Positions 1 through 5,464 of a stretch of DNA of 5,464 bases are shown here, one piece after another. Source of the DNA: an uncultured bacterium (lineage in GTDB: Bacteria > Verrucomicrobiota > Lentisphaeria > Oligosphaerales > Oligosphaeraceae); contig CACZQQ010000245.1 of assembly GCA_902783355.1 (NCBI GenBank), forward strand, positions 1 through 5,464, given 5' to 3'. Numbering within the stretch: position 1 is the stretch's first letter; each line of letters starts with the position of its first letter. The notes beneath the pieces were generated by a model, which was not told where the DNA came from, did no database searches, and was given only the letters and a program-made list of their open reading frames with translations. Position numbers and translations under genes: made by a program.

Positions 1-653
1 ACCTCGTACTTGTCCGCCACCTCGGTGACGAGGGCGACGAACTTGTCGCGTATCTCCTTGTGGGTGAAGTCGTAGGAACTCCACGTGGCGTAGGGCGGCT
101 GATGCTCGTAGGATCCCATGAGGAACTCGGGATGCTGCCGCTTGAAGCGCGGGAAGTAGGGGCACGGCTTCTCGGGCCTGTCGCAGACGTCGTGCGTGTC
201 GTTGAAGCGGAACTCCGCAAATATCTCTATATTGTACGCGCGCGCGTAGTCGATCTGCATCTGGAGGTAGTCGAGGCCGCGCTCCACCAGCCACGTGACC
301 GCGTTCACGTTCTTCCCCTTGCCGTCCGTCCCCTTTTCGTCCTCGGGCCATACGCAGTCGAAGAGCTCTCCGTTCTGCGTGGGCATCTTCATCTGGAAGG
401 TGGAGCCGTTGACGCAGTAGACCATCGTGTCGACGGGATACTTGCGCAGCCATGTCGTGCGCTTGGCCAGAAGGGCCTCCACGGTGGGCTCGCCGTGGTG
501 GTAGTTCACGTCGTCGCCGTCGTTGTCGTAGATGACGGCGCGCGGACGCTCCAGCGCCTGCCTCTTCAGCGCCGCCCATTCGGCGTCGGTCAGGTCGGCG
601 GCCGCCAGCGGAAGGAGCAGGGCGGCAAGGAGCGTGAGCAGGACTTTCGCCAT
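1..653 (-). CDS. Secreted glycosidase-like TIM-barrel protein (C-terminus cut by window edge)
   Basis: The start is ATG at 653; 217 full codons are visible before the window edge, with no stop, so the C-terminus is missing. The protein begins with a signal peptide (hydrophobic residues 4-16, probable signal peptidase I site after AAA at 17-19), so it should be exported. The mature part opens with a VIYDNDGDD segment (40-48), then a predicted beta strand VDTMVYCVN (74-82), a second strand IEIFAEFRFND (142-152), and the segment HPEFLMG (174-180) followed by an EIRDKFVALVTEVADKYEV stretch (200-218). This order resembles exported glycosyl-hydrolase-like (GHL10/family-10-like) barrels of Planctomycetes and Verrucomicrobia, where a DG(I/V)E strand usually follows directly; that strand lies outside the window. 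The substrate and catalytic residues cannot be assigned. It is translationally coupled to the gene upstream, 3 bp away. The family call is inference from motif memory; export is well supported. Confidence 0.75.
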   Translation of the reverse strand, partial: MAKVLLTLLAALLLPLAAADLTDAEWAALKRQALERPRAVIYDNDGDDVNYHHGEPTVEALLAKRTTWLRKYPVDTMVYCVNGSTFQMKMPTQNGELFDCVWPEDEKGTDGKGKNVNAVTWLVERGLDYLQMQIDYARAYNIEIFAEFRFNDTHDVCDRPEKPCPYFPRFKRQHPEFLMGSYEHQPPYATWSSYDFTHKEIRDKFVALVTEVADKYE

Positions 654-656
654 GGG

Positions 657-2039
657 CTATTCCTCCCCGAAGAGGAGCTTGCGCGCCAAGAGCATGGCGT
701 GCATCTGGTGTTGGACGTTGTCGATGCGGATGTAGCCGTAGTTCTGGCTGGAGATGATGCCGCCGTAGGTGCGTTCGGAGATGTGCGGCTTCCAGTAGGC
801 CAGGTAGGGGTTCTTGTCGCCGAAGGGGCCGCCTATCTGGCAGAGCAGGAGGTTGGCCAGGATGCGCAGGATGTTCTCGCGCAGGAAGTCGGCGTCCTCC
901 TGGCGGCCGCGCCGCCGCGCCACGTGCCAGGCGCCCAGAAGCCCCTCCACCGCGTAGGCCGTGTTGCCGGTGCGGTACTCCACCATGTTGGTGAAGATCT
1001 GCCACCAGGCGAGGGTGAGGGCCGCGTCGGCCGCCACGTCCGCCGTCTCCCCTTCGTGATGGGCCTCGTAGAGGGCGAAGGACATCATGCCCCACTGGCA
1101 GAAGCCCTTGGTCTGCTCGCTGTCGCCGCCAGGCAGAAGCCCGTCCACGACGTATTTTTGGACGAGGAGGGGGATTGCCTTTTCGACGCGCTTGTCGAGG
1201 CCCTCGGGGGGCCTCAGGTGGGGGCGTGCGTTGTAGAAGCGGAGGGCGCAGAGGTAGGCCAGCAGGGCCTCGCCATTGTAGTAGGGGGAGGAGGTGGGGC
1301 AGAGATTGCCGTCGAGGACGGCGTTTGCATCGAACTCCGCACGCCAGCATCCGTCTGGCAACTCCATGGACTGGAGGAACTTGAGATTATTCTCAAGGGC
1401 CTTGAGATAGGGGATGCGCTGCAAATCCGGCAGGTAGCGCTCCTGCCCCTCCAGGAAGTCGGTGATGGCCAGGCAGAAGAGGGCCACCGTCCCCGTCTTG
1501 ATGATCTTGCCGCCTTTGTAGGTGATGACGCGCGGGAAGCCGGCTGGCGGCTGGCGCATGTTGTGCATGAAGAAGTCAAGCCCGAGGATGACGGCGCGCC
1601 GCGTGGGTTCGGTGAAGCGCTCGCGGTTCAGGTTGGAGAGGCCCCAGAGCGCCCCCGCCTGCCGCACCTGGTTGTCCGACGAGTCCGGCTCGTCGTTGGT
1701 GATGTCCAGCCCGTAGAGGAAGTTGCCATCCGGCAGCTGGGCGCCCAGATAGTAGGCGCGGGAGGCCTCGATGGCCGCGTCCAGGACATCGGCGTCCACC
1801 ACGAGGCCCTCGCCCGGCGTCCGCTTCCAGCCCGTCCGTCCGGCGGTCTGCCCCAGGACCTGCCGCCATTTGTCGCCGGCCGTGGGCGGCGGCGGCTGGG
1901 GCGCCTCCGCCGCCGGCTGGGCGGCCTCCGCCTGGACCGGTTCGGCGTCGCCCGCCGCGGCGGCCGACGCCTCTTGCGCGCGGGCGGAAAAAGCCGTCAA
2001 AAGTGACAAAAGAGCCAGAATTGAAAGAATTTTCTTCAT
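657..2039 (-). CDS. Secreted alpha/alpha-toroid-like protein (terpenoid-cyclase/six-hairpin-like), function unknown
   Basis: A 460-aa protein. Residues 1-21 form a clear signal peptide (MKK, hydrophobic core, cleavage after SARA, leaving Q22). A low-complexity Ala/Pro/Glu linker runs from about 22 to 53. From about 85 to 458 the chain is mostly helical with recurring aromatic and glycine turns: AQLPDGNFLYG (100-110), DNQVRQAGALWGL (122-134), KTGTVALFCLA (181-191), a second LPDG turn (227-230), SSPYYNGEALLAYL (250-263), QTKGFCQWGMMSF (309-321), RTGNTAYAVEGLLGAW (356-371) and a C-terminal RIDNVQHQMHA (438-448). This pattern fits an (alpha/alpha) toroid as in squalene-cyclase-like or six-hairpin glycosidase proteins. 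I cannot name the reaction. It is the first gene of a two-gene operon with a glycosidase-like partner, which suggests a role in extracytoplasmic polymer processing. The leader has no clear Shine-Dalgarno; the start is chosen because it gives an intact signal peptide. Confidence 0.8.
   Translation of the reverse strand: MKKILSILALLSLLTAFSARAQEASAAAAGDAEPVQAEAAQPAAEAPQPPPPTAGDKWRQVLGQTAGRTGWKRTPGEGLVVDADVLDAAIEASRAYYLGAQLPDGNFLYGLDITNDEPDSSDNQVRQAGALWGLSNLNRERFTEPTRRAVILGLDFFMHNMRQPPAGFPRVITYKGGKIIKTGTVALFCLAITDFLEGQERYLPDLQRIPYLKALENNLKFLQSMELPDGCWRAEFDANAVLDGNLCPTSSPYYNGEALLAYLCALRFYNARPHLRPPEGLDKRVEKAIPLLVQKYVVDGLLPGGDSEQTKGFCQWGMMSFALYEAHHEGETADVAADAALTLAWWQIFTNMVEYRTGNTAYAVEGLLGAWHVARRRGRQEDADFLRENILRILANLLLCQIGGPFGDKNPYLAYWKPHISERTYGGIISSQNYGYIRIDNVQHQMHAMLLARKLLFGEE
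661..668 (-). promoter_or_regulatory. Shine-Dalgarno of the glycosidase-like gene, inside the upstream gene
   Basis: On the minus strand GGGGAGGA lies 7 nt before the ATG at 653. It sits in the last codons of the preceding gene, whose TAG stop is at 659-657. A strong site this close to the upstream stop fixes the start choice and suggests coupled translation of the two exported proteins. Confidence 0.75.
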
Positions 2040-2056
2040 TTTTTGTATGGGATGGG

Positions 2057-2084
2057 TTGGAATTTCGCAGTTCTGGATTATAAT
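2057..2084 (+). promoter_or_regulatory. Candidate sigma70-type promoter for the kinase gene; palindromic -10 also readable on the minus strand
   Basis: The plus strand shows TTGGAA (2057-2062), a 16-bp spacer, and a perfect TATAAT (2079-2084), placing transcription start near 2091, about 29 nt before the kinase ATG. The -10 is part of the palindrome ATTATAAT (2077-2084), so TATAAT is also read on the minus strand at 2082-2077, correctly oriented for the divergent exported-protein operon. I find no good -35 for the minus direction. This is consensus matching only; the sigma preferences of this organism are unknown. Confidence 0.45.
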
Positions 2085-2119
2085 TTAACGCGTGAAATAA
2101 CATTGGAGACGATTTGCAG

Positions 2120-3844
2120 ATGAGTTCAGAGTCATCCCAGACCGGCGTGACCCTCCGCCTGAATGCGACGCAGACGAAGGGCGGGCCAGCCGCCAGCCGA
2201 CAGGCGGCCGCCAAGGAGGGCACCGCCCCCCGCGTGCCCGGCTGCCGCATCATCGCCAGGCTTGGCAACGGCGGCATGGGCAGCGTCTTCCTCGCCGAAC
2301 AGGTGGCCCTTGGGCGCAAGGTCGCCATCAAGGTGCTGGCGGACAAATATGCGCATGACTCCGCCTTCCTGGACCGCCTGCGGAACGAGGCGGAGGTCAT
2401 GGCGGCCATGAGCCACCCCAACCTGGTCGCCTGCCACGACATCCTCATCTCGCGCTCCAACGCCAGCCTGGTCATGGAGTACATCCCCGGCCACCTGAAC
2501 GGCGCCACCCTCGTCAAGCTGATGGGCCCCATGCCGGAGCGCTATGTGGTGCGGGTGATGTCGGACATCGCCTCGGGCCTGGCCTACGCCTACGAGAAGG
2601 GATACATCCACCGTGACGTGAAGCCGGACAACATCCTCTTCGCCTTCCCCCCCGACCGCAAGCCCGACTCCTACCACGAGCTCTTCCACCACCCCGACTT
2701 CCGCATCGTCCTCTGCGACTTCGGCATCACGGAGGCGCGCGCGCACGCCATGCAGGTGAAGGAGCCGGGCAAGGAGGAGGACGCCTACGGGACGCCCATG
2801 TACATGGCGCCGGAGCAGGCCGCCATTGACGAGGTCCTCGACTGCCGCGTCGACATCTTCTCCCTGGGCGCCACCGCCTACTTCCTCGCCACCGGCAAGG
2901 AGCCCTTCGCGGCCAGGGAATGGGCGGAGATCCAGAAGATCAAGCTGGAGAACGGCGTGCCGCCTCTGCGCGCCCCCGAGGGCGCAAGGGGCTTCTCCGA
3001 CCGCTTCGTGCGCGTCGTCCGCCGCATGACGCGCGTCCTGCCGGAGGAGCGCTACAATGGCTACGCCGAGCTGAAGGCCGACCTCGACCTGCTTGTCCAG
3101 CGCCAGAAGGAACGGCGCGAATCATGGCGCACCTTCTTCTATGTCCACCGCCGCAAGCTCCTCCAGTTCATCATCGCGCTCCAGGTGGTCGTCATGCTCC
3201 TCCTGGGCGGAACCTACTTCTACTTCCGCCTCATGAACAAGCACTACCTCAGGGCGCTTGAGAACGCCTCGCTGGACTCCCACTGGACGGGCGAGATCGA
3301 CACCTGGCAGCAGCGCCTGGACGTGCGGAAGCCGAAGCGCGTCCTGACCGCCCACGCGGCCAGCGGCCCCATCCGGCTGACCAAGCCGCTGGCGGACGGC
3401 GACTACGTGGCGCTGAACATGCGCCTTCCCGGCTTGGGGGAGGTCGTCATCCGCCTCAAGGACGTCGAGCTTCCCGACAGCGGCGCCTCCGGCGGCAAGG
3501 TCGTCGTGAGCCGCATCGACGGCCGCGTGGCCGTCCGGATGTTCGTGCGGGACCTGACGCCCGGCGTCTCCCCTGACACATGGCGCGAGGTGCCGCTGCC
3601 CCCCTGGATCCCCGAAATCCAGGCGGACGGCTCCTTCAACGTGCGTCTCCAGGTGCTCGACGACGGCTTCTGCCTCTGGGAGCGCAGCCACCTGCTTGGC
3701 ATCGGCTACTTCCCGCCGGAACTGGGCGAAAAGCCCCTGTGGCTGGAAGTGGACCCCAGGGGATGCACCGCCTTTGTCATCGAGAACGCCGTCCTGGTCG
3801 AAGGCCGCTTCGACCGGTACGGCGGCTTCCTGAAAGACATGTAG
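2120..3844 (+). CDS. Membrane-anchored Hanks-type Ser/Thr protein kinase with C-terminal extracytoplasmic domain
   Basis: A 574-aa protein from ATG 2120; an in-frame TTG at 2114 would add two residues. GGAG at 2105-2108 is 11 nt from the ATG and 5 nt from the TTG, so the start is slightly uncertain. Kinase domain, about 43-330: glycine loop LGNGGMGSVF (48-57), ATP-binding lysine in VAIK (K71), helix C glutamate (E90), hinge VMEYIPG, catalytic HRDVKPDN (164-171, D166), DFG (200-202), activation segment ending GTP (224-226) and APE (230-232), helix F DIFSLG (245-250), and a late conserved arginine near R311. All catalytic residues are present, so it should be active. A single membrane segment (about 348-368), preceded by basic residues HRRK, puts the kinase in the cytoplasm and the last ~200 residues outside. 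That region looks beta-rich, with no PASTA repeats that I can see. The HRD-to-DFG interval holds an insertion of about 16 residues. The likely role is transmembrane sensing; the ligand is unknown. Confidence 0.93.
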   Translation: MSSESSQTGVTLRLNATQTKGGPAASRQAAAKEGTAPRVPGCRIIARLGNGGMGSVFLAEQVALGRKVAIKVLADKYAHDSAFLDRLRNEAEVMAAMSHPNLVACHDILISRSNASLVMEYIPGHLNGATLVKLMGPMPERYVVRVMSDIASGLAYAYEKGYIHRDVKPDNILFAFPPDRKPDSYHELFHHPDFRIVLCDFGITEARAHAMQVKEPGKEEDAYGTPMYMAPEQAAIDEVLDCRVDIFSLGATAYFLATGKEPFAAREWAEIQKIKLENGVPPLRAPEGARGFSDRFVRVVRRMTRVLPEERYNGYAELKADLDLLVQRQKERRESWRTFFYVHRRKLLQFIIALQVVVMLLLGGTYFYFRLMNKHYLRALENASLDSHWTGEIDTWQQRLDVRKPKRVLTAHAASGPIRLTKPLADGDYVALNMRLPGLGEVVIRLKDVELPDSGASGGKVVVSRIDGRVAVRMFVRDLTPGVSPDTWREVPLPPWIPEIQADGSFNVRLQVLDDGFCLWERSHLLGIGYFPPELGEKPLWLEVDPRGCTAFVIENAVLVEGRFDRYGGFLKDM

Positions 3845-3855
3845 CCGCGTTTTTT
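3822..3855 (+). terminator. Weak candidate terminator or attenuator overlapping the kinase stop codon
   Basis: GCGGCT (3822-3827) pairs with AGCCGC (3843-3848) across a 15-nt loop. One G follows, then six T (3850-3855). The kinase stop TAG (3842-3844) lies at the base of the right arm. The stem is only 6 bp with a fairly long loop, so termination may be partial. If real, it would lower read-through into the TM1266-family gene. Confidence 0.35.
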
Positions 3856-3897
3856 CCGTCCGCAACATTTCTCACTTCTCAAACTGCGAGGCACATC

Positions 3898-4143
3898 ATG
3901 AACAACCGCATGGCCGTCATCGCCATCTGGGTCGCGTCCAAGGAGCACGTCGACCGCCTGAACGCCATCCTGAGCGACTTCTCCGAATTCGTCCGAGGCC
4001 GCATGGGGCTTCCCTGCCCCGAGCGTCAGGGCGCCCTCATCTCCCTCATCGTGGAGGGCAACACCGACCAGATCGGCGCCCTCTCCGGCAAGCTGGGCAT
4101 GGTCGACGGCCTGACCGTCAAGAGTGTCTTCATGACCAACTGA
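3898..4143 (+). CDS. TM1266-family ACT-like protein (putative iron-only hydrogenase system regulator)
   Basis: An 81-aa cytoplasmic protein. GAGG (3887-3890) lies 7 nt before ATG 3898, which supports this start over the in-frame ATG at 3910. The whole protein matches what I recall of Thermotoga maritima TM1266: an N-terminal beta strand MAVIAIWV (5-12), a helix ending in LSDFSEFVRGRMGLP (25-39), a strand ALISLIVEG (46-54), and the family signature IGALSGKLG (59-67) followed by GLTVKSV (71-77). The fold is ACT/ferredoxin-like, resembling the NikR regulatory domain without its DNA-binding part. Family members are commonly encoded near [FeFe]-hydrogenase maturation genes (hydE, hydF, hydG), but none is in this window. 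Length is normal for the family. It lies 53 bp after a Ser/Thr kinase on the same strand, with a possible weak terminator between. Family assignment is confident; the regulatory role is only putative. Confidence 0.88.
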   Translation: MNNRMAVIAIWVASKEHVDRLNAILSDFSEFVRGRMGLPCPERQGALISLIVEGNTDQIGALSGKLGMVDGLTVKSVFMTN

Positions 4144-4198
4144 TTGGAGAAATTCCCGCCCCGCGGAAAAAATTTTCGAAAAAAGTGCATGGATTGAT

Positions 4199-4226
4199 TT
4201 GCAAACATCGAATTAGACGCTAAATT
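4199..4226 (+). promoter_or_regulatory. Candidate promoter for the RRM gene
   Basis: TTGCAA (4199-4204), a 16-bp spacer and TAAATT (4221-4226) lie in the most AT-rich part of the gap. Each hexamer matches the sigma70 consensus at 4 of 6 positions. Transcription from here would start near 4233 and give a leader of about 160 nt. Confidence 0.3.
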
Positions 4227-4312
4227 ACGCATTCGTCGGTTGAGACATCAATTGCAAGAGCCGGATTTGGCGCTTCGAGCCAGGGCTTGCTTTTCCATGG
4301 ATCAGCGGATAC

Positions 4313-4369
4313 GGGCCACCGGCCCCTTTCCTCCTTTTGACCCCCGGAAAGTAAAAAAAGTTGGGGGTT
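4313..4369 (+). promoter_or_regulatory. Structured 5' leader with anti-Shine-Dalgarno-like tract upstream of the RRM gene
   Basis: Two potential RNA hairpins lie close to the start codon: GGGCC/GGCCC (4313-4317 with 4321-4325, 3-nt loop) and ACCCCC/GGGGGT (4340-4345 with 4363-4368, 17-nt A-rich loop). Between them is CTTTCCTCCTTTT (4326-4338), which resembles the 3' end of 16S rRNA and so is complementary to a Shine-Dalgarno. Its CTCC can pair with the gene's own GGAG (4381-4384), though only over 4 bp. A regulatory role is inference. Confidence 0.35.
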
Positions 4370-4394
4370 GGCATTCTCTTGGAGCAAGTCTGTA

Positions 4395-4691
4395 ATGGCC
4401 AAGAATCTGTACGTCGGGAACCTGAGCTACTCCGTCCAGGATGGCGAGCTCTCCGATCTCTTCTCCCAATTCGGCAAGGTCACTTCCGCCCGTGTCATCA
4501 CGGACCGTGATTCCGGCCGCAGCAAGGGGTTCGGCTTTGTCGAAATGAGCGATGACAACGAGGCGCAGGCCGCCATCGACGCCCTGAACGGCAAGGAGAA
4601 CAACGGCCGCGTCCTGACTGTGAACGAAGCGCGACCTCGCGCGCCGCGTCCCCCGCACGGTGGGATGGGCGGCCGGATGCCCCGCTACTAG
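4395..4691 (+). CDS. Small RRM-domain RNA-binding protein (bacterial Rbp type)
   Basis: A 98-aa protein. The start ATG 4395 begins MAKNLYVGNL directly at the domain; GGAG (4381-4384) is 10 nt upstream. An in-frame ATG at 4368 would add nine poorly conserved residues and lies ahead of the ribosome binding site, so it is rejected. One RNA recognition motif fills residues 3-78: RNP2 is LYVGNL (5-10) and RNP1 is KGFGFVEM (44-51), both with the expected RNA-stacking aromatics (Y6, F46, F48). It ends in a short basic Arg/Pro/Gly tail (79-98, PRAPRPPHGGMGGRMPRY), as in glycine-rich-type bacterial RRM proteins. Such proteins bind single-stranded RNA, and several cyanobacterial members are cold-induced; the target here is unknown. 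It appears to be a single-gene unit, with its own upstream region and a strong terminator after it. Confidence 0.95.
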   Translation: MAKNLYVGNLSYSVQDGELSDLFSQFGKVTSARVITDRDSGRSKGFGFVEMSDDNEAQAAIDALNGKENNGRVLTVNEARPRAPRPPHGGMGGRMPRY

Positions 4692-4724
4692 TTCACCCTA
4701 GCAGCCAGGCCAGGCGAAATCTTT

Positions 4725-4769
4725 AAGCCCCCACCGAAGTCGGCACTCCGGGTCAGGTGGGGGCTTTTT
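4725..4769 (+). terminator. Rho-independent terminator after the RRM gene
   Basis: AAGCCCCCACC (4725-4735) pairs perfectly with GGTGGGGGCTT (4756-4766), and the T-run covers 4765-4769. The 20-nt loop contains a further small stem CGG/CCG (4741-4743 with 4748-4750). It begins 33 nt after the RRM stop codon. The 11-bp GC-rich stem with five T makes this a strong intrinsic terminator separating the RRM gene from putP. Confidence 0.9.
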
Positions 4770-4781
4770 GTGTGTAGAGCG

Positions 4782-4835
4782 CTTGCCTGAGAACAATCCC
4801 TCAACCAAGTCAGTCGTTTTCAGATTGTTAGCAAG
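4782..4835 (+). repeat. Bulged inverted repeat upstream of putP
   Basis: CTTGC (4782-4786) pairs with GCAAG (4831-4835), and AACAATC (4792-4798) pairs with GATTGTT (4823-4829). That makes 12 bp of complementarity with an asymmetric bulge (5 nt left, 1 nt right) and a 24-nt loop. It ends 35 nt before the putP ATG, leaving the Shine-Dalgarno free. It could be an operator for a dimeric regulator or an mRNA hairpin; I recognise no known motif. Confidence 0.4.
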
Positions 4836-4856
4836 TCGCTTCCTCAAAAGACCAAG

Positions 4857-4861
4857 AGGAG
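4857..4861 (+). promoter_or_regulatory. Shine-Dalgarno of putP
   Basis: AGGAG sits 9 nt before ATG 4871 and 15 nt before the in-frame ATG 4877. The spacing favours the first ATG as the start. Confidence 0.75.
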
Positions 4862-4870
4862 ATTCCCAAA

Positions 4871-5464
4871 ATGGAAATGAATGTCTCTGAGCTAGTGGTT
4901 TTCATCATCTACCTTGTGGCGATGGTCGGCATCGGCCTCTACTTCTTCTTCAAGGAGAAGGACGGCGGCGAGAAGACCTACTTCCTGGGCAACCGCAAGA
5001 TGGGCGCCTGGGTGGCGGCCCTGTCGGCCGGCGCCTCCGACATGAGCGCATGGGTCCTCATGGGCCTGCCCACCGCCATCTACGCCAAGGGCCTCGGCCA
5101 GGCGTGGATTGCCATCGGCCTCGCCGTCGGCTACGCCCTGAGCTGGATCTTCATGGCGCCACGCCTGCGCAAGTTCTCCATCGTCTCGGGCGACGCCATC
5201 ACCATCCCCCAGTACCTGAGCAACCGCTTCCTCTCCAAGTCCCATGCGCTGCAGGTCATCTGCGCCGTCATCTTCCTGCTGGCCTATACCATCTACGCGG
5301 CCTCCAGCGTCAAGGCGTGCGGCACCCTCTTCCACAAGGTCATCGGCATCGACGCCACCAAGGCCATGTACCTTTCCGCCATCGTCATCGTCAGCTACAC
5401 CTTCCTGGGCGGCTTCTCCGCCGTCTGCGGGACCGACTTCTTCCAGGGGCTGCTGATCCTGGGC
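4871..5464 (+). CDS. putP: PutP-type sodium/proline symporter (N-terminal 198 residues; cut by window edge)
   Basis: An integral inner-membrane transporter of the sodium:solute symporter family, expected to import proline with Na+. The start is ATG 4871; the frame is open to the window edge, giving 198 of the roughly 500 residues usual for PutP. Visible features: a first membrane segment (about 7-27), the YFLGNRKMG loop (37-45) whose R42 matches the Na+-coupling arginine (Arg40 in E. coli), and the hallmark LSAGASDMSAWVLMGLP (51-67), where D57 and S59 match the Na+-site residues Asp55 and Ser57. Then come the AWIAIGL helix (78-84), APRLR (96-100), ITIPQYLSNRF (110-120), and FLGGFSAVCGTDFFQ (178-192), equivalent to the E. 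coli YTFIGGFLAVSWTD region. The usual Gly after DMS is Ala here. Proline is the expected substrate by similarity, but related SSS members are hard to separate from the N-terminus alone. The gene is preceded by a terminator and an inverted repeat, so it is probably transcribed on its own. Confidence 0.92.
   Translation, partial: MEMNVSELVVFIIYLVAMVGIGLYFFFKEKDGGEKTYFLGNRKMGAWVAALSAGASDMSAWVLMGLPTAIYAKGLGQAWIAIGLAVGYALSWIFMAPRLRKFSIVSGDAITIPQYLSNRFLSKSHALQVICAVIFLLAYTIYAASSVKACGTLFHKVIGIDATKAMYLSAIVIVSYTFLGGFSAVCGTDFFQGLLILG

Larger units (their letters stand above)
4144..4394 (+). other. AT-rich intergenic region and long leader upstream of the RRM gene
   Basis: These 251 bp contain no credible gene. 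The first part has a small bulged inverted repeat TTCC-GC/GC-GGAA (4153-4168), followed by A and T runs including the palindrome TTTTCGAAAA (4173-4182). It could weakly terminate the preceding gene, but the tract starts with A rather than T, so I do not call a terminator. The remainder holds a candidate promoter and a leader with hairpins, listed separately. Confidence 0.6.

Noticed and set aside
60..2006. A 648-codon open frame on the plus strand, antisense to both exported-protein genes
   Set aside because: Its translation is Val/Ala/Gly/Arg-rich with no domain pattern, and it mirrors the two minus-strand genes, which have signal peptides and conserved motifs. High GC with skewed third positions explains the lack of stops.
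1576..2532. A 318-codon minus-strand open frame spanning the divergent promoter region
   Set aside because: It overlaps the real genes on both sides out of frame, and its composition (poly-Gly/Arg stretches) is typical of a shadow frame.
3122..3868. A 248-codon minus-strand open frame antisense to the kinase C-terminus
   Set aside because: It is antisense to a well-supported gene and shows no recognisable motif or ribosome binding site.
3580..3897. An N-terminal extension of the TM1266-family gene into the kinase gene
   Set aside because: The frame is open upstream, but the extension is Arg/Pro-rich noise. The family is about 80 residues long, and GAGG is correctly placed for ATG 3898.
4701..4770. 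Possible SRP RNA or other structured RNA, from the strings GCAGCC and GGGTCAGG
   Set aside because: In SRP RNA, GGTCAGG comes before GCAGCC; here the order is reversed and the helices do not form. The segment is explained by an intrinsic terminator.
4771..4856. A sigma70 promoter for putP
   Set aside because: TTGCCT (4783-4788) has no acceptable -10 at 16-18 bp. I see no convincing promoter, though one must exist given the terminator upstream.

Overview
This is a high-GC bacterial window with strong G/C preference at third codon positions. It holds six protein-coding genes, two of them cut by the window edges. The gene set suggests an anaerobic member of the PVC group (Lentisphaerota, Kiritimatiellota or Verrucomicrobiota). 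The signs are a Planctomycetes/Verrucomicrobia-style secreted glycosidase-like TIM barrel, a membrane-anchored Hanks-type Ser/Thr kinase with its own extracytoplasmic domain, a small glycine-rich-type RRM protein, and a TM1266-type regulator usually linked to [FeFe]-hydrogenase organisms. The taxonomy is inferred from gene content, not from a marker gene.

Layout. Bases 1-2039 on the minus strand form a two-gene operon of exported proteins. The upstream gene (657-2039) encodes a secreted alpha/alpha-toroid-like protein. The downstream gene (653 down to the window edge) encodes a secreted glycosidase-like protein. They are 3 bp apart, and the second gene's Shine-Dalgarno overlaps the end of the first. 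An 80-bp AT-rich divergent region (2040-2119) carries a palindromic ATTATAAT box. On its right, reading plus, lie a transmembrane Ser/Thr kinase (2120-3844) and, 53 bp further, an 81-aa TM1266-family ACT-like protein (3898-4143). A weak hairpin plus T-run overlaps the kinase stop codon.

After a 251-bp AT-rich gap with a candidate promoter and a structured leader comes a 98-aa RRM RNA-binding protein (4395-4691), closed by a strong intrinsic terminator (4725-4769). A 100-bp leader with a bulged inverted repeat then precedes a PutP-type Na+/proline symporter (4871 to the window edge).

Functional reading: the minus-strand operon probably acts on polysaccharide or another polymer outside the cytoplasm. 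The kinase could sense an extracytoplasmic cue and signal inward, with the TM1266-like protein as a possible partner or just a neighbour. The RRM gene and putP look like separate transcription units. I see no mobile elements, CRISPR arrays, tRNAs or rRNAs. No convincing new multi-gene system is evident. The points most worth a second look are the kinase/TM1266 pairing and the structured leaders upstream of the RRM and putP genes.
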